Source: Rostratula benghalensis (taxonomy: Eukaryota; Chordata; Aves; Charadriiformes; Rostratulidae). From it: a DNA stretch of 64,000 nt. The DNA lies in assembly GCA_013399305.1 (NCBI GenBank), contig VXAI01000013.1, positions 6,022,751-6,086,750 on the forward strand. The letters run 5' to 3'. Position 1 is the stretch's first letter. Each line of letters starts with the position of its first letter. This document shows, piece by piece, positions 1-12,270 of the stretch. The translations under genes were made by a program, and so were the position numbers. The notes beneath the pieces are model-generated. The model was not told the DNA's origin. It saw only the letters and a program-made list of their open reading frames with translations, and did no database searches.

Positions 1-1800
1 TTTCACAAGCATTTTCCAGCCCCTTATACAAGGAGGCTTGGATCTGAGTGGATTATTCATGGAGTATTCTCAAAGCATAAAGCTGTGCCAGAATGAACTA
101 TGGTTAAAGAAGTACATCGAACACACAGTGAATTTCTCACAATGAATGGTGGATGTTGGTAACCCACAGAGGGCTGTGGGCAGCAACTGGAGAGCCCCAG
201 CTGAATGATGAAAATTTAAGAACAAGCAGAAGTTCAGTCACTCTGGTATTTATTGCAGCAAACTACATCTTAAAAATTGCCGGTTGTCTTGGAAGTGGCT
301 GTGCATTAGTCAGGTTGTAAAGCTGTCAGTTTTATTAAAGTATGGGCAGTGGATTCATGCTTGTTTTCAGTGATGTGAGAAAAATAGAAGGCAGTCATCA
401 AAAGTCTCTTCCAAAGGAAATGAGCTGGCTATCATGTTGAAAATGGCTGTTTTGTCTCTTGGAATTCTGGTCTGAGAAACAAGCGTTCATACTGATTTCA
501 GGTTTGAAGGCACAGGTGATTTATGGCTGTCAAGATTAGCCTAATTACCTGACTTGTTCATGTGTCTCAGTGAATAGACTGCCAGTTTTCAGGAATTCAA
601 AACCATGCCTTTGAAACTCTACAATAAAACTGGGGCAATGAAAAAGCGAGTATGACTTACAGGAGCAGAAACTTCTGCTCGCTCCCAACCCTGGAATTTT
701 TCCTCACTGAAAATTAATTGAAAAAGTATTCTGACTGCACCGATGACACTGAAGAACAATTGCCTAAACTCAGTTGGGAGATTTAATGAATTTGGTTTTG
801 ACAGTATAACTAATGGGATTTTGATTGTGTACCGTTCAGCACCAAAGACACCATCCAAGATGACTTTCCAGAAACAGAAAAGGAAGAAGTGATTAAATTA
901 TGATGTGACAGAACTCTCATACTCAGTCTCAGGAGTGTTCCCAGAGTCTTTTGGCTGAGAAAAAGAAGAAAGTTGCTGAGCTTGATATTCGACTTCAATC
1001 ATCTCAATACCTTGTGTGCATTACAAAAATGTTGGGGTTTTTCTTTGTCATGTGCCATTTGGATGACTATCTAAGATCACGGCTGACTTGAATTTGTTTG
1101 CAGCACTTTTCTCCTTTGCCATAAAATCTACCATCTCAGGTCCTGCCTAGGAAGGAAGAAATCTCACTGTGACTTCTGAGATGAAGAAAGATGTAAAGGA
1201 GAATGTGGATATGCACCAGGAGGCCAGTGATCACGGAGCCAAAAGAAAATGAAATATAAGGAGATGTAATTTTAACCTCAGGGTTAGTGTACTCCCGTGG
1301 GAGCAGAACCCTTACATACTTGTCCCTCCAGAGCACTCATTAGTTTTATACAAGGCTCTTTTTAGCTGTGTTGGGTGACTCAGGGGCCTCAGCAGTGGGC
1401 AGTGGAACTGCCTGTCACTCATTCCAAAGTTAAAGTCTATTTCTGATGGGACCCTTGTTCTCTGTTCATCCTTGGAGACATTGGAAGACACAGCAGGTTA
1501 CAGAATGGGTTTTTTGCTTCTAATGTACCATCTCTCGGCGTCACATCTACCAAACATCTCTGCCAAGATATGTTCTCTGTCTCTATGGGTTTTTTGGATT
1601 TGTAAACATTTGAAGGCTCCTGCATCTCTATTTGAGAAAGCCAAAGCAATGATGAGTGCACCAACTCATCTTGAAGTCTAGCTGGACAGCTGTGGTGGAG
1701 TTTGTAGCTAAAGTGAATTTTCAATTTAACATCAGCTATGAATCATTCTGACTAAAGAGGAAATAGCTTCAGTACCTCCACCTCTTCACATAACTAGCTA
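1..1800. other. Noncoding stretch, no gene recognised
   Basis: AT-rich unique sequence. Frames of up to 95 codons occur on both strands and overlap each other, and none resembles a family I know. Two lysine-rich open pieces lie on the plus strand in different frames: 909-1091 (60 codons, between stops) and 1151-1252 (33 codons). They could be remains of a retrocopied mRNA, but I cannot name a parent gene and chance is the simpler reading. No CR1 or LTR signature was seen. Confidence 0.55.
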
Positions 1801-2218
1801 TTTAACTTCATTGAAGCAGAATGCTCCTCGTCTGTCACTTTGTTCAACTCTGAGAGGGGCAGCAAATCACAGTGAGCACATCCAGCTTGGAAACACCACC
1901 TCTGACAAGCGATGTCCTCAGCTTGGCTTACATCCCCAGGGAGGCCAGGAGTTCAGATCTGTTTCACTCTCAGGCCGTGTTGCAAAGGCTCCTACTCATA
2001 ACAGGCTTCAGAAGGGCACAACAGCAACACAGTTTGGTATTTCAGAGGGCTGTCTCACTCTGTGCTTCTACCTGTGCAGATGAGAAAAGACTATCCTGTT
2101 TTTCATTAGATTTGGCCTTTATGTATGTTCTTAAAAAGTGCCTATTGCTCTGCTTAAGCATCCTCAGTGCTTTGCAAATGAAAACAGAATAAATAAAAGC
2201 AAAAAAAAAAAAAAAAAA
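1801..2218 (+). other. 3'-end-like sequence with A18 tract
   Basis: An uninterrupted run of 18 A at 2201-2218 is preceded by AATAAATAAA at 2188-2197, which holds two overlapping AATAAA polyadenylation hexamers. This arrangement is what a retroposed mRNA or a real transcript 3' end leaves. The distance from hexamer to A tract (3-7 bases) is shorter than the usual 10-30 bases, and I did not find a flanking target duplication. Overlapping frames upstream (1811-2083 and 1872-2192) are unrecognised. A plain A-rich tract is equally possible. Confidence 0.25.
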
Positions 2219-5111
2219 GGCAAAAAAGCGCCCTCTCTTTAATATCTTAACAAAGAGAGTAAGGATGATGTAATTGTATGAATGGGATCCAGGATTAACT
2301 GACCAGAGGCTCAGTGGGTGCTGCACTGATTTCATAGTTTGAATACTCTTTCAACTTTCTAAGTATGTATCCAAGGAATTTTTGCGGTATATGTCAAAAA
2401 ATAAGGTGTATATTTTCCAGAAGCCATAAGCAGAGTAAATTCCAGTATTTGAGTGAATGACATCAGATTTCAGCTTGGACCTAATTATAAACTTCAAAGA
2501 CCCTTCAAAGATTCTGAAATCTGTGTTAAGACAAAATCCCTATTTGAAGTCAGTTCCTTTAGGGAATTGGAGGATATTTATATTCCAAAACCCACACTTA
2601 AATTATAAAAGGAGCGGCCTATTTTATGCTTGAGCACAGCTCATTAGAGAAATCTCTTAATGAATATTTTTCAATCATCTAACAGAGAAAATCAAAGCAC
2701 ATAGGGTATACTATAAGATTTGCATGGATTGCTTGATACTCTAGTGGACATGTGCTCTACAAATTATGTGCCATTAATAGTTTTGTGCTCATTCATCAGC
2801 ATATGATTTAATAATAATTTCAGTAGTGAATTTCTGTAGTATGTATATTATGAAAGAGAAAAAAATGCATGAAAGTAACCAGCATCTCTGACGCTCTAAA
2901 GCAGCATCTCTGAAACAGCTATTAATTAATACTAGTATGATTTTTACATATACTAATGAATTTTCAACATCAACACTCCTTAAAAATCTTATTTCTCTGA
3001 TTTATTGAATTTCATTATGTGAAGCAAACTGTTACACAATCCGACTCCCCCTTTCTCTGTCATCCTGAAATGTGTATTTTTTCTCCATTGGGACTCCAGC
3101 TTGAATGAAGAGGGATGGAAGGTGGTAACAGTCCGATGAGTATTTCCTTGGGGGCTGGACTCTGTAGGTTTGAACACTCTCAAGGCAAGAATAATATAGA
3201 ACATCCATGTATGAGTGCCTGACCAATGGGATATTCTTTATAGGGCAGTCCCAGGCGTCTTCAGTGATGCTGGCTATGCACTTGTTTGAATCCTATCTAT
3301 TTTAGATGTGCTCAGTGTGGAGACAATCCTGAAGGACACTATATGAGAGGACATTTAAGCAAAACATTCTGAAAGAAGAGAAAAGGAAGAGTAAGAACAC
3401 ATTTTTTAAAGTACTTAGAGACTCTGTCAATTTTAGGGACAACCACGTAGGCCCCAACTTTCAGAAAAAGCCAAGCTCTTGGAGATCTGAACTTAGATAC
3501 TCTGAATCATTGCTCATATTTTGAGAATCTAGTAATTGAGATAAAATATCTCTCTGCCACAGTGGAGTTTTTATGTTTATTAAGTTGGTATGTCCTCACA
3601 AGGAGCGAAACATATGACTTTATTGTTTGTATTGACCTTGACTTTCTAGGAAGGAAAATTTCATGAGGTTATGTCAAGACAACCAAAATACATACCGGTG
3701 TTCATACATATGTGTAGTGTGAACCATTACTGCTTATCCGGTTTCCCCCTTAAACAGCTCCTGAAACAACAGTGGGGGTTTTATTTTAGTAAGGATAAAT
3801 TCAGGCGTCTGTGGAAAACAAGAGCTAGATAACCAGTGGACAACTTATTCTGTGCAAGGTGTGCCATGGGTTATATTGCTGCATCATTGGACTGAGAGAG
3901 TATGAGAGTTCTCCCACCACTCTCTTGCTACAGGGAAGCAGTAACCGGTTACCCATGCAGCCAGTACACAACAGTTTAAACACTAGGAACAGATGATATC
4001 TTCATTTCAAACTGCTCAACTGATGACTTGTCCTTCTTTGTTCACACTTTTCCCTGTGCTACAGGGGAGGGGGCATCATGTGTGAGGCTGATGGCTTGCT
4101 CCAGAGAGCTGAACAGAAGGGGAGGCAGTGAGCACATGCATGGGGCTTCTGCCTTTCCCTGCTGTGTGACTGTGAACATGAGCTGTGCCAGCAAGGATGA
4201 GTGGAGTGTAGAAGCATCAGCCTGTTTTTCTATCTTTACTCCTCTCTGTCTCCAGTTGGAAGAACAGAGACAAATGTAACTGTGTTGAATATGCAGAACA
4301 GGTCTATTTCTTCTCACTCCATGAAGTTATCACAAAGTGGGTTTGTTTGGTTTTTTGTTTGTTTCTTTTAAATGAGGTAACATTCTACTTTTTCAGGAAA
4401 ACTATTATTGACAAAATTAATTTGGCTTCTTTTACTGCTGTTTGTCTCCCCAGCAAACAAACAAACTGAATGATATCTGATGGAGCAGATTGGACAAGTT
4501 GTCACAGCACCCCCATCAGGGGCAGGTCTCTCCTCCTCTTTCCCTCCTTGAAAGATCCAAATTCCTACACTAATTGACATGAGCCTTTTTACTCACATTC
4601 AGACCTGTTCTGAAGACTCAGAAGACTCCTCACTCTGTGCACAAATCCTTTCTCACTTCCTCCACTTCCACTGTCTGATGCCACTTCTCATTGCCACATG
4701 GTCTTGCAGTCTTTTCTTCCCACGCTCTCCGAGGACACCTATAGTTGAACTCCTGCCTAATGACCACCCACATGCATTATCTCTTCCTTTTAGATATGGT
4801 TTTATAAATACCTGCTATAAGTAGCCTGTTGCAAGAATTATGCTCACTACACAGTTTTTAATCATAAAATTACATCTAAACCACTCTGAGTTAGGTACAC
4901 CATCTGCTTACTCAGTATATTCAGTGTTTGAGCTACCCTAGCAAATTTAGGACTGGCCTGGGGTGGGTCATTACTCAGCTACTGAGGCTGTGAGGGCAGT
5001 GAGATCACAAAGGATAAATCCACATCTGGCAGTGTAGCAGCATGTAGCATATCCAAACTGTCTGCAAATGAACTGGCTCAAAAACTGCAAGGGTTACAGC
5101 AATGCCTGAAT
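2219..5111. other. Noncoding stretch, no gene recognised
   Basis: Unique AT-rich DNA without a repeat family I recognise. A G/T-rich low-complexity patch lies at about 4338-4372. Short frames (for example 4028-4279 plus against 4042-4317 minus) are mirror images of one another and carry no domain. Confidence 0.6.
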
Positions 5112-5381
5112 AACCATGGGATAGTTTGGGTTGGAAGGGACTTTCAAAGGTCATCTAGTCCAACCCCCCCATCAATGAGAAGGTTTCCCAGAGCCCCTTG
5201 AACTTGACCTTGAATTTTTCCAGGGATAGGGCTTCTATCACATCTCTGGGCAACCTGTTTTACCATCCTCATTATAAAAAAAAGTCTTCATTCTAGTTAG
5301 GGTAAGTCTACCCTCCTTCAGTTTAAAGACACTGCCCCTTGTCCTACTGGAACAGACCCTGCTAGAAAGTTTGTCCCCATC
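5112..5381 (-). mobile_element. CR1 LINE, 5'-truncated 3' tail
   Basis: Read on the minus strand this is the 3' end of a CR1 non-LTR retrotransposon. The plus strand shows, in order, the reverse complement of the conserved CR1 terminal block (TTGGAAGGGACTTT, then TCATCTAGTCCAACC), the block equivalent to 'cccagagcccc...', the 'ctgggcaacctgtttt' block and the 'cccttgtcctactggaacag' block, ending near the 'tttgtccccatc' block at 5381. The terminal octamers are worn away. About 270 bp remain of an element that is normally over 4 kb. It does not reach far into the reverse-transcriptase ORF. Divergence looks moderate, so it is an old, fixed insertion. Confidence 0.9.
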
Positions 5382-6069
5382 ATGCATCATCCAAATTTGC
5401 CCCAGTGGAAAATTTTTGATTTATGCTTCTAGGAACCAAGATAGTATCTCTGCAGGACAATGTACTGTAGTAATTAAATGTATTCATTTGTCCATCCCTA
5501 GCATGGGGCTGTCTACGCAGCACTGCATGAATTGTATGGGTAAACAGAGTAGTCTTCTCTTCAGAAAATCTAAGTTTTACTGTTTGGAAGGTGGGAGGTC
5601 AGGGACAAGCCCCGTCTGCTGCAGGAATGGGAGATTTGGAAAAAGGGGTTGCACTGGAGTAGCTTCCCCATTGGAGTAACTATTGTTTCACCCACCTTGA
5701 CCTCTTCCTCAGCAACAATACCAGCAGCAACAAATCTAGACAAATGGTACACAACAGTAAGACACACAGTAGTCAAAATCTTGGCCATTTCACAAGCCTA
5801 GCATTCTGCTGCTCTAGAAAACTGCCTACACAACCTGTGCCTCGGGGTGGCTTTGCCTCTCTCTCAAAGGTCTGTTGTATCCTACATTTTTACTGGATCC
5901 CTGGGGATGGTCACTGACCCAAAGGAAAGAGCAAAGCTGGCTTATCAGGCCAGATGTGCAAACTTTATCTTCACAAGGAGGGCAGCAGCTGGCACGCTCC
6001 TGCTCCAGGAAATGATGCAGTTCACCACTGCTTTAGGCTCAGGCTGGTCTCAAATTGCACAGTATAAGC
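5382..6069. other. Noncoding stretch, no gene recognised
   Basis: Unique sequence between a CR1 tail and an ancient repeat tail. Opposed short frames at 5371-5679 (plus) and 5570-5788 (minus) are unrecognised and probably chance. Confidence 0.6.
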
Positions 6070-6175
6070 TGTAGATTGTAGGTTCCATAGGGAAGAGACT
6101 GATTCTGGTGTTTATTCTTTTGCACAGTGCCAAGAATACCAAAGGATTCCATAAATGAAAATGATAAATAACAAT
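6070..6175 (+). repeat. Ancient L2/L3-type LINE or SINE tail
   Basis: The order of blocks matches the widespread amniote L2/L3-type 3' tail: a 'gattgtaggttcc' block (consensus form gattgtaagctcc), 'gggaagagactg' (consensus gggcagggactg), a T/G-rich 'ttcttttgcacagtgcc' block (consensus ttgtacagtgcc) and a terminal 'ataaatgaaaatgataaat' A/T-rich run. Block spacing is also right. It is highly diverged, as expected of a repeat predating birds. I cannot separate L2, L3 and a SINE carrying the same tail. Confidence 0.45.
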
Positions 6176-7484
6176 CTCCCAGAGTTTCACTGTGGCTGTC
6201 ACATACTGTGCTTGAATGTGCTTTTACATGATAATTAGTTGTGAGTGATCTTATTTTCTTGTTGAATGAAGCAGATCTTGCAATAAAATAGAAGATAACA
6301 TACACCTAATGCTACATCTACCCTGTCTGCAAGAAGAAAATCAAATTTGCCATTTAAAAATCATCTTGAAGGGGACCATCAAGATGTGTACAATTTAGAA
6401 TATTTGCAAAAATGTGTTCACTTTGTTTCCTCTCCACACAATATTTACTAATCCCATTTCTTTTTGGACACATCCAAAACCATGTTGAGCATAGGGTTGA
6501 CAGATTTTGCATCCCCTTGCAGAGTCAGCAATATTTCCATGTCATAAAACTAAAATCACAGCTCTTAGTGCAGCAAGCTTTCACCAATTTTGCTTTTACC
6601 CAGTTGTAAAAGAGAGCTGAAAAATCTTCTAGTTGGGAACCTACAGGCAGACTTAGCCAGAAGTGGGGAAGCCTCAGTGCCCTCCCTACCTCTCTCTTAT
6701 CTCTCCATCCATTTTCTTTGAGCCAAGTTGCGGGTATTGCATGGACTCCAAATACTCTGTCTCCAAAAGGAGCCAGCAACATGGCTTATGTTGGTGAGGG
6801 AAAAGAAGGAAAAATCAGCTTTCTGGGCTTTTCAGTTACATGGAAGTTGAAAATTTCAGTCTTGGCATTCGTTTTTCTGGAAATCATGAAAAGTATTAAG
6901 GAGGGAGGTTGGCGTTCTCTTTCAGACTGGCCTTCTAAAAATCTTTATCTATTTTTTTAATCTCTGTGCAAATCAGGATTGTCTTTGCATTTCCCTGTTA
7001 AATCTAGCAGGCTCTGCTCTGCAAAGGAGAGATCTTATCTTTTGCTGTCATTCTTTCATGCATAATGTAAATATGTATATTTAAGAGTTAATACTTCTTT
7101 ATTGTATTGTTGTTCTTGCCTGTTCTAATACATATGCCTATGAAAATCTACCTAATACATACATAAAATACATATATACACACAGACACACATGTATATG
7201 TGCAGTGCTGTTTCAGCCTGTGTAAATTCAACAAAAATTGTATGTACTGATAAAGATAGCCATGTCTGTCCAGATTACGTGGCCTAAAATCTGAAAACAA
7301 TTTTCTCTTTCCATGTAAATATGTTACATTTTCCCATAACTTTTCTTCCATGGTTTCAAGCACAAATTGAAACTCTGGAATTTTGGTTTGTGATTAACTT
7401 TAAAATTTCATTTAATCTCGTTTTGTAGTCAAAATCAGCCATTTCTTTGTTTTGGTTAAACAAGTGATCTTCCCCTCACAATCC
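6176..7484. other. Noncoding stretch with CA/TA-rich patch
   Basis: Unique DNA. Positions about 7140-7205 are a low-complexity CA/TA-rich patch (acatac, acatatatacacac, cacacatgtatatgtg), a degenerate microsatellite. No gene recognised. Confidence 0.6.
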
Positions 7485-7624
7485 TGTTGTGGCTTAACCC
7501 CAGCCAGCAGCTAGGACTGCACAGCTGCTCCCTCATCCCCCTCTTCCTCTGCAAGAAGGGTAGGGAGAAGACAGAAAAAATGGAAGGGAAAGGAAAAAGA
7601 AAAAGTTGCTTGAGATAAAGACAG

Positions 7625-7630
7625 TTTAAT
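7625..7630 (-). terminator. LTR polyadenylation signal ATTAAA
   Basis: ATTAAA on the minus strand, followed by the family's 'ctgtctttatctca' block. It is the expected position for the polyadenylation signal of the LTR transcript. Confidence 0.45.
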
Positions 7631-7756
7631 AGAACAGTATCAAAAAGGGAAAATAGCAATAATAATAATGATGAGGAGGACACAACTCACACTCACTGCC
7701 CAGTGAACTGATACCATCCTGCAGTAATCACAAGTACCCACCCCTCAGCCAACCCC

Positions 7757-7765
7757 ATTTATATA
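7757..7765 (-). promoter_or_regulatory. LTR TATA box
   Basis: TATATAAAT on the minus strand, at the place in this LTR family where the U3 promoter's TATA box sits, just downstream of a 'gtcatgctcac' block. About 130 bp separate it from the ATTAAA signal, which fits a short R region. Intact by eye, so it is the better preserved promoter of the two LTRs in the window. Activity is unknown. Confidence 0.5.
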
Positions 7766-7978
7766 GTGAGCATGACATCTGTGGTACAGAATATTCCATT
7801 GGCCATTCCATCATTCTGTCTCAGCTTCTCCTCAGCTTCTATGGGAAGCTGAAAAAATAGTCCTTGAAAACTATAAACATTGCCTGGCAACAACCAGTGT
7901 GTTATTGACATTACTTTCATAGAAAATCTGAAGCACAACACTAGAAAGATTAATTTTGTCCCAGCTGAAACAAGGACA

Positions 7979-9106
7979 AATCCCTGTATTTTGAAAAATT
8001 TTATCTCAGGAAAAAACCCCACCAGAATTCTGGAAGTTAAACTTTAATTTCAAACTGTATAATTTTAAATTCATTTTTTTTTCTTGTTGCTACATTAATT
8101 CACGACAAAGGAAGGAGTGCAAGATAGTGTGTAGATGAGATTCTGCATCCCACCATATCATTCTGTGATAACATTTCCAGTAATAACATTTCAATATTCT
8201 GTATTTTTAAAGGCATTAACAGCAGCTCCTAATTATGGCAGATTAATGACAAAAACTTGCAGTGTGTCCTATTATTAAAGAGTTTAATGCTTTCAGCACT
8301 TCATTTTGTTTTCTGTTGAATGCATCATTTCATCAGAGCATAAATGGGGAACACTCATGTGGAAAATAATAAGGGCTCTGATTCACGGTCTCTGATGGAT
8401 TTAACTACAATGGCAGAGAGGTTACTGCCTCCAGCTGTCCACCCTTTTCCTGCGGGAAAGATTAACAACCCACTGCAGAGTCCATGCAGCACACAGCTCC
8501 TCAGACTCCCAAGCTCCTGGCCACGTAAACTGCCATCAGCTGGGGTTAACCCTGGCCTCCGAAGTGGTGCTGAATTTGAGGGGGATTGTGAACCAAAGCT
8601 CTCAGGAAGGATTTTCACATAACACTAACTGGCAGCTGCCCTTAATGCTTATTAGTATTTCCTGGGCATCTGTACTAAATGCTTGGAGTTGCCTCTAGTT
8701 CAGCCTTCTGATTCACCTGAGACCATGATATTCTTCAGACTGTTTTACAAAGGAGATACAGATGAATTAAATCATTAATGTTGTACAGCCAGGAAGCCAC
8801 CAAACTGGGGAGACAAGGACCTTCTTCCAAGTGCATGGTAGTGCTGAATCCAGGTAGTGTTATTTGCAAGACAAGATGGTTATGCTTTCCTGCCCTGAAT
8901 CTGATAAGAAGCAGACACCGGGGGAATTAGGTAAAGGTCTGGGCTTCCATTTTGTTTTTATCCAGGTAATTCCCAGAATGTGGATTTATTTGGGGCAATG
9001 TTTCCTGTACTCTCGTCAGTACCTGGATAACAGAAAACAGAGGCAGAGGAGATGAAGTGAGGAATATTCCTGTGTAACAGATCAAACAAACAAAATCATT
9101 AGAGGT
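7979..9106. other. Noncoding stretch with possible MIR trace
   Basis: Mostly unique DNA. Positions 8215-8345 are rich in TAATTA/ATTAAT cores and have the texture of a conserved enhancer. Positions 8344-8622 are open on both strands at once, which reflects higher GC content and not a gene. Positions about 8735-8800 (ttttacaaagg..., then gtacagccaggaagcc) resemble a reversed MIR core, at low confidence. Confidence 0.5.
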
Positions 9107-9235
9107 CCCTTTTCCCTTTCCCTTTCCCTTTCCCTTTCCCTTTCCCTTTCCCTTTCCCTTTCCCTTTCCCTTTCCCTTTCCCTTTCCCTTTCCTTTTCCC
9201 TTTCCCTTTCCCTTTCCCTTTCCCTTTTTTTTTTT
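9107..9235 (+). repeat. (CCCTTT)n hexamer array with T tail
   Basis: A period-6 array of CCC and TTT runs. I count 19 CCC runs plus one reduced to CC by a single in-phase C-to-T change at 9194; the first unit carries one extra T. It ends in a run of 11 T (9225-9235). The plus strand is pure pyrimidine, so the minus strand is pure purine (GGGAAA)n. That strand satisfies the four-run G3-loop3 G-quadruplex pattern many times over, and the tract is also a mirror repeat able to form triplex DNA. Confidence 0.97.
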
Positions 9236-12200
9236 CTTATTTTCCTGAAGGAAATAAGCTTCAGAATAATAATATTATCTCTGGCTCTGGAAAGGCCTAG
9301 CTTTCTGTGTGTCCCAAAAGGTGCACATCAAAGGCCATACAAGGTCTTCCATAGTTTTCCTTTCTGCTCAGTAAAAGGTCAGGCAGCGTACAAGCTTGTT
9401 ATATAAAATCAGCTGTTGACAAAGACTGTGCTTTCAGTTAAACCCAAATGTCTACATTAACTGCCCTCACTTGAAGAACAGTTAAATCTGTTAGACAGGA
9501 CACAGTACCATTTGCATGCTGCCGGTGATAGCACATTTTTTCTCCTCTTCAGAAGAAATAAAAAGAGGCTGCCTCTATCTACCAGAATAAAACCATCAGA
9601 CTTATTTCAAAAGACATATACCTTAGCTTTTGCCCCGAGTCTCCCCCAGCTCTGTTCTTAACCATTTCGGATGCAGAGTTTTGATGGTACTTAGTGTGTG
9701 TGGCAGGACTTCCCAAGGCATCATCATGTTGGGACACCTAAAATGCCCACTTGCCCACTCCATTAGGGTTTCAGGAGGAATTGCTGGAGCATAAAGGGTC
9801 TGCAGAAACCACATCCAAGGGAAAGTGGCTGTGCACTGTGAAACATCTCCTCGACCACCTCCCAAATGCTACCATCCAAAGTTGATCTGTGAGTACTGGT
9901 CAAATAAAGTTGCAACCCTCTGGCTTGTTTTGACTGTTTCTAAGCCAAGTGAATCTATTCACTTGTCTCCCTTCCTTTTCACTCAGCTGGTATAACTGCA
10001 CGTATAATCACTCCCTGACCCAGTTCAGTCAAAATGATCCAGGTTAGCTCACACACTTTAAAGAGGAGGGTTTTTTCCTAACCTGTTTCATTCTGATTGA
10101 ACTAGGTTAGGGAACAATTACGTACACATAGCAGAGGGGGAGCGTGGGGACGAGCAGGGATAACCTTCAGGGAAGACAGTGAGAAGCAGCTGGGACTGAG
10201 AACATTTTTGATTCAGATCAGCTAAGTCAGACATGCGACAGCAACTGAACACTGGCACAACAGGAAATTCCTACGGGATTGGGTCTTCACCTGGTGTGAA
10301 ACATCTTATTTCCTTTGAAGCTGAGAGTGATACGTTCATTTATAGTACTGTCTCCTGTGTATTTCTGCAGGGCCGCAAAGTGTTTTACAGCCATTCAGAC
10401 TGGCTCTCAGTAGTGAATTGCTTTAACTGTTGGAAATATCTGCAAACAGAAAAGATTCATCTCAGAAAAGGATCCCACCAGTGGGGCTCTGTGGGCTCAT
10501 TTCTGTCACTCATCGACTAATTCTGCTGACAAGGTTTCATCACTGAAAGCAGAGATAAGCTCAGCTTTCCAGGCTGCACTATTCTTCATTAACTAAGGAA
10601 GGAAAAGAAATACAATAAAGGAAGACCGAACAAAACCCAGGAATGCTTCTGAAGGCTAGGCAATTCAATCCTTTAAGCTTGCTTCTTCCTTATCATATTT
10701 TTTCCACAAAGTCCCAGTATGAATCAATTAAAATTGTTTTGTTAATTGTTAAAGAGGCTGACTGTATATTTGTGCATTGTTGGCCATGGGCTGGCCACAA
10801 GAGCAGAAAAATAAAAGAAATAATACCTGAAAGCTTATTTCTTTATGTGAAAAAGTAAGCTGGCACAGTGTACCAATTTTTGCCTTTCTTGCCTGTAGCA
10901 AAGAGATTTCTTATCTCTGGATGTTTGTCCACTAAGGCAAGGAGATCCTAACTTCACTCACTTAACTAAATCCTTAAGCTCTACCACCTTTGAATGGTAA
11001 ATTAGAAGAAACAGAATTATAAAGAACTGTGCAACTCCTATTTGTGTAGTGAATCACTGTGCTAGAAAAATGAGTAGAAGTAAGGCAAGGGTTTTGCCCT
11101 ACAGCATCTACAGTCTGATTTACATTGTCTGACAGATGTGAAAACCAAGGATATAAATCGTCAAGGAATTGATTGTGTGTGGGTGGAGAAGGACCTGTTG
11201 AAAAGGCAGAAGAGAATAGGATGTATTTTTTTTCAAAACCCTAAAGCTTCACCTAGTTGCAGAGTTACTCATTTATGCTTATATCCTTGGTATATTCAGC
11301 TTTTGGTGAGCTGGGAAAGAGTGCTGAGATGGGAGTTCTGCTGGAGTGCAGAGAACTTGGGTGAAAGGAATAAGAGGTGGAGAGGAGAAAGCAAGACTTT
11401 CTTTGAGCTGCACTGGCAGGTGTAGAAGGGAGAGAGGTGTAACATGAACTGCACAGGAGACAAAAGAAATAGAAAATATTTTAAAAAATGGTTAATAAAG
11501 TTTGTGAGAGATAAGGTAGAACATTGCTGCTGTGCAGAAGGGCAATGGAGAATGTAGAGCATTCATGAAGAGTTTGTGCAATGAAGCTAATAATGAGTAA
11601 AGAGAAAGATGGCAATGTTGTTATGAGAATGAGACTAATTCCTTCACCATGAGGGAGCAGTTAAAACTACATTTCATATGAGTATGAACAACTGATTTTC
11701 TTTTTCTGTGGGGCAGACAGGTAAGAGTTAGCTTCAAAGAGAAATTGAACCTTTGAGAGACATTTCACATAAGAGAAGTGACAGGGGTAAAAGGAGCAGG
11801 GGAGGAAAATGGAGTCTTATGGTCAAATCATGAGAGCTAGAGGTGGCATCTACACCCACCTGATGCTTTCAGGATAGGAAACTATCAGGTCCAGCTTGCT
11901 CTCCGTCATTAAGTTATCTCATAAATCCATACTGCTGAAGGTAGGAGTTTTTATTTTGTCAACAAATCCCACTCAGTAGTAGAGCAGAGGTGCTCATGGA
12001 TCTCTGTGCATTAATCATACTGCAAGGAATGATGGAAATATTGCTGAAAGGAGTTACAGATGTGTTTGGATCAGTCATGCTGCACTAAGGGATAGCATGA
12101 ACCAAAATTTCTTTCCCTGGCTTTTTCCAAAGGTCACCAAAACCTCATGTTTGCAGTGCTGACACAATTATTTAGGCCTGCATGGCCTCAGGCTTCTCCT

Positions 12201-12270
12201 CTAAACTCAGTTTAGATATAATTAAGTGTGCTTGGTGTATAATTATGTCTCTGATACTGACTTTCTTTCA
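9236..12270. other. Noncoding stretch, no gene recognised
   Basis: Unique sequence, with somewhat purine-rich DNA at 11330-11480. Frames of up to 95 codons (10233-10520, 11138-11425 plus) have no recognisable domain and overlap frames on the other strand. I see no transposable element here. Confidence 0.6.

Larger units (their letters stand above)
7485..7978 (-). mobile_element. Solo LTR of an avian ERVL-type endogenous retrovirus
   Basis: A 494-bp solo long terminal repeat in antisense orientation. It begins TG (7485) and ends CA (7978), and is flanked by a perfect 5-bp duplication, AATCC, at 7480-7484 and 7979-7983; 5 bp is the usual length for ERVL-type integrases. Read on the minus strand it shows the family's 'cagctggga'-like 5' end, a TATA element (7765-7757), an ATTAAA signal (7630-7625) followed by 'ctgtctttatctca', and a 3' end that reads 'ctggggttaagccacaaca' . 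There is no internal gag, pol or env sequence beside it, so it is a recombination-derived solo LTR. The family name rests on my memory of avian ERVL LTRs. Confidence 0.88.

Noticed and set aside
8344..8622. Frame open on both strands, about 90 codons each
   Set aside because: Explained by higher GC content lowering stop-codon frequency; no domain and no splice signals chosen by both.
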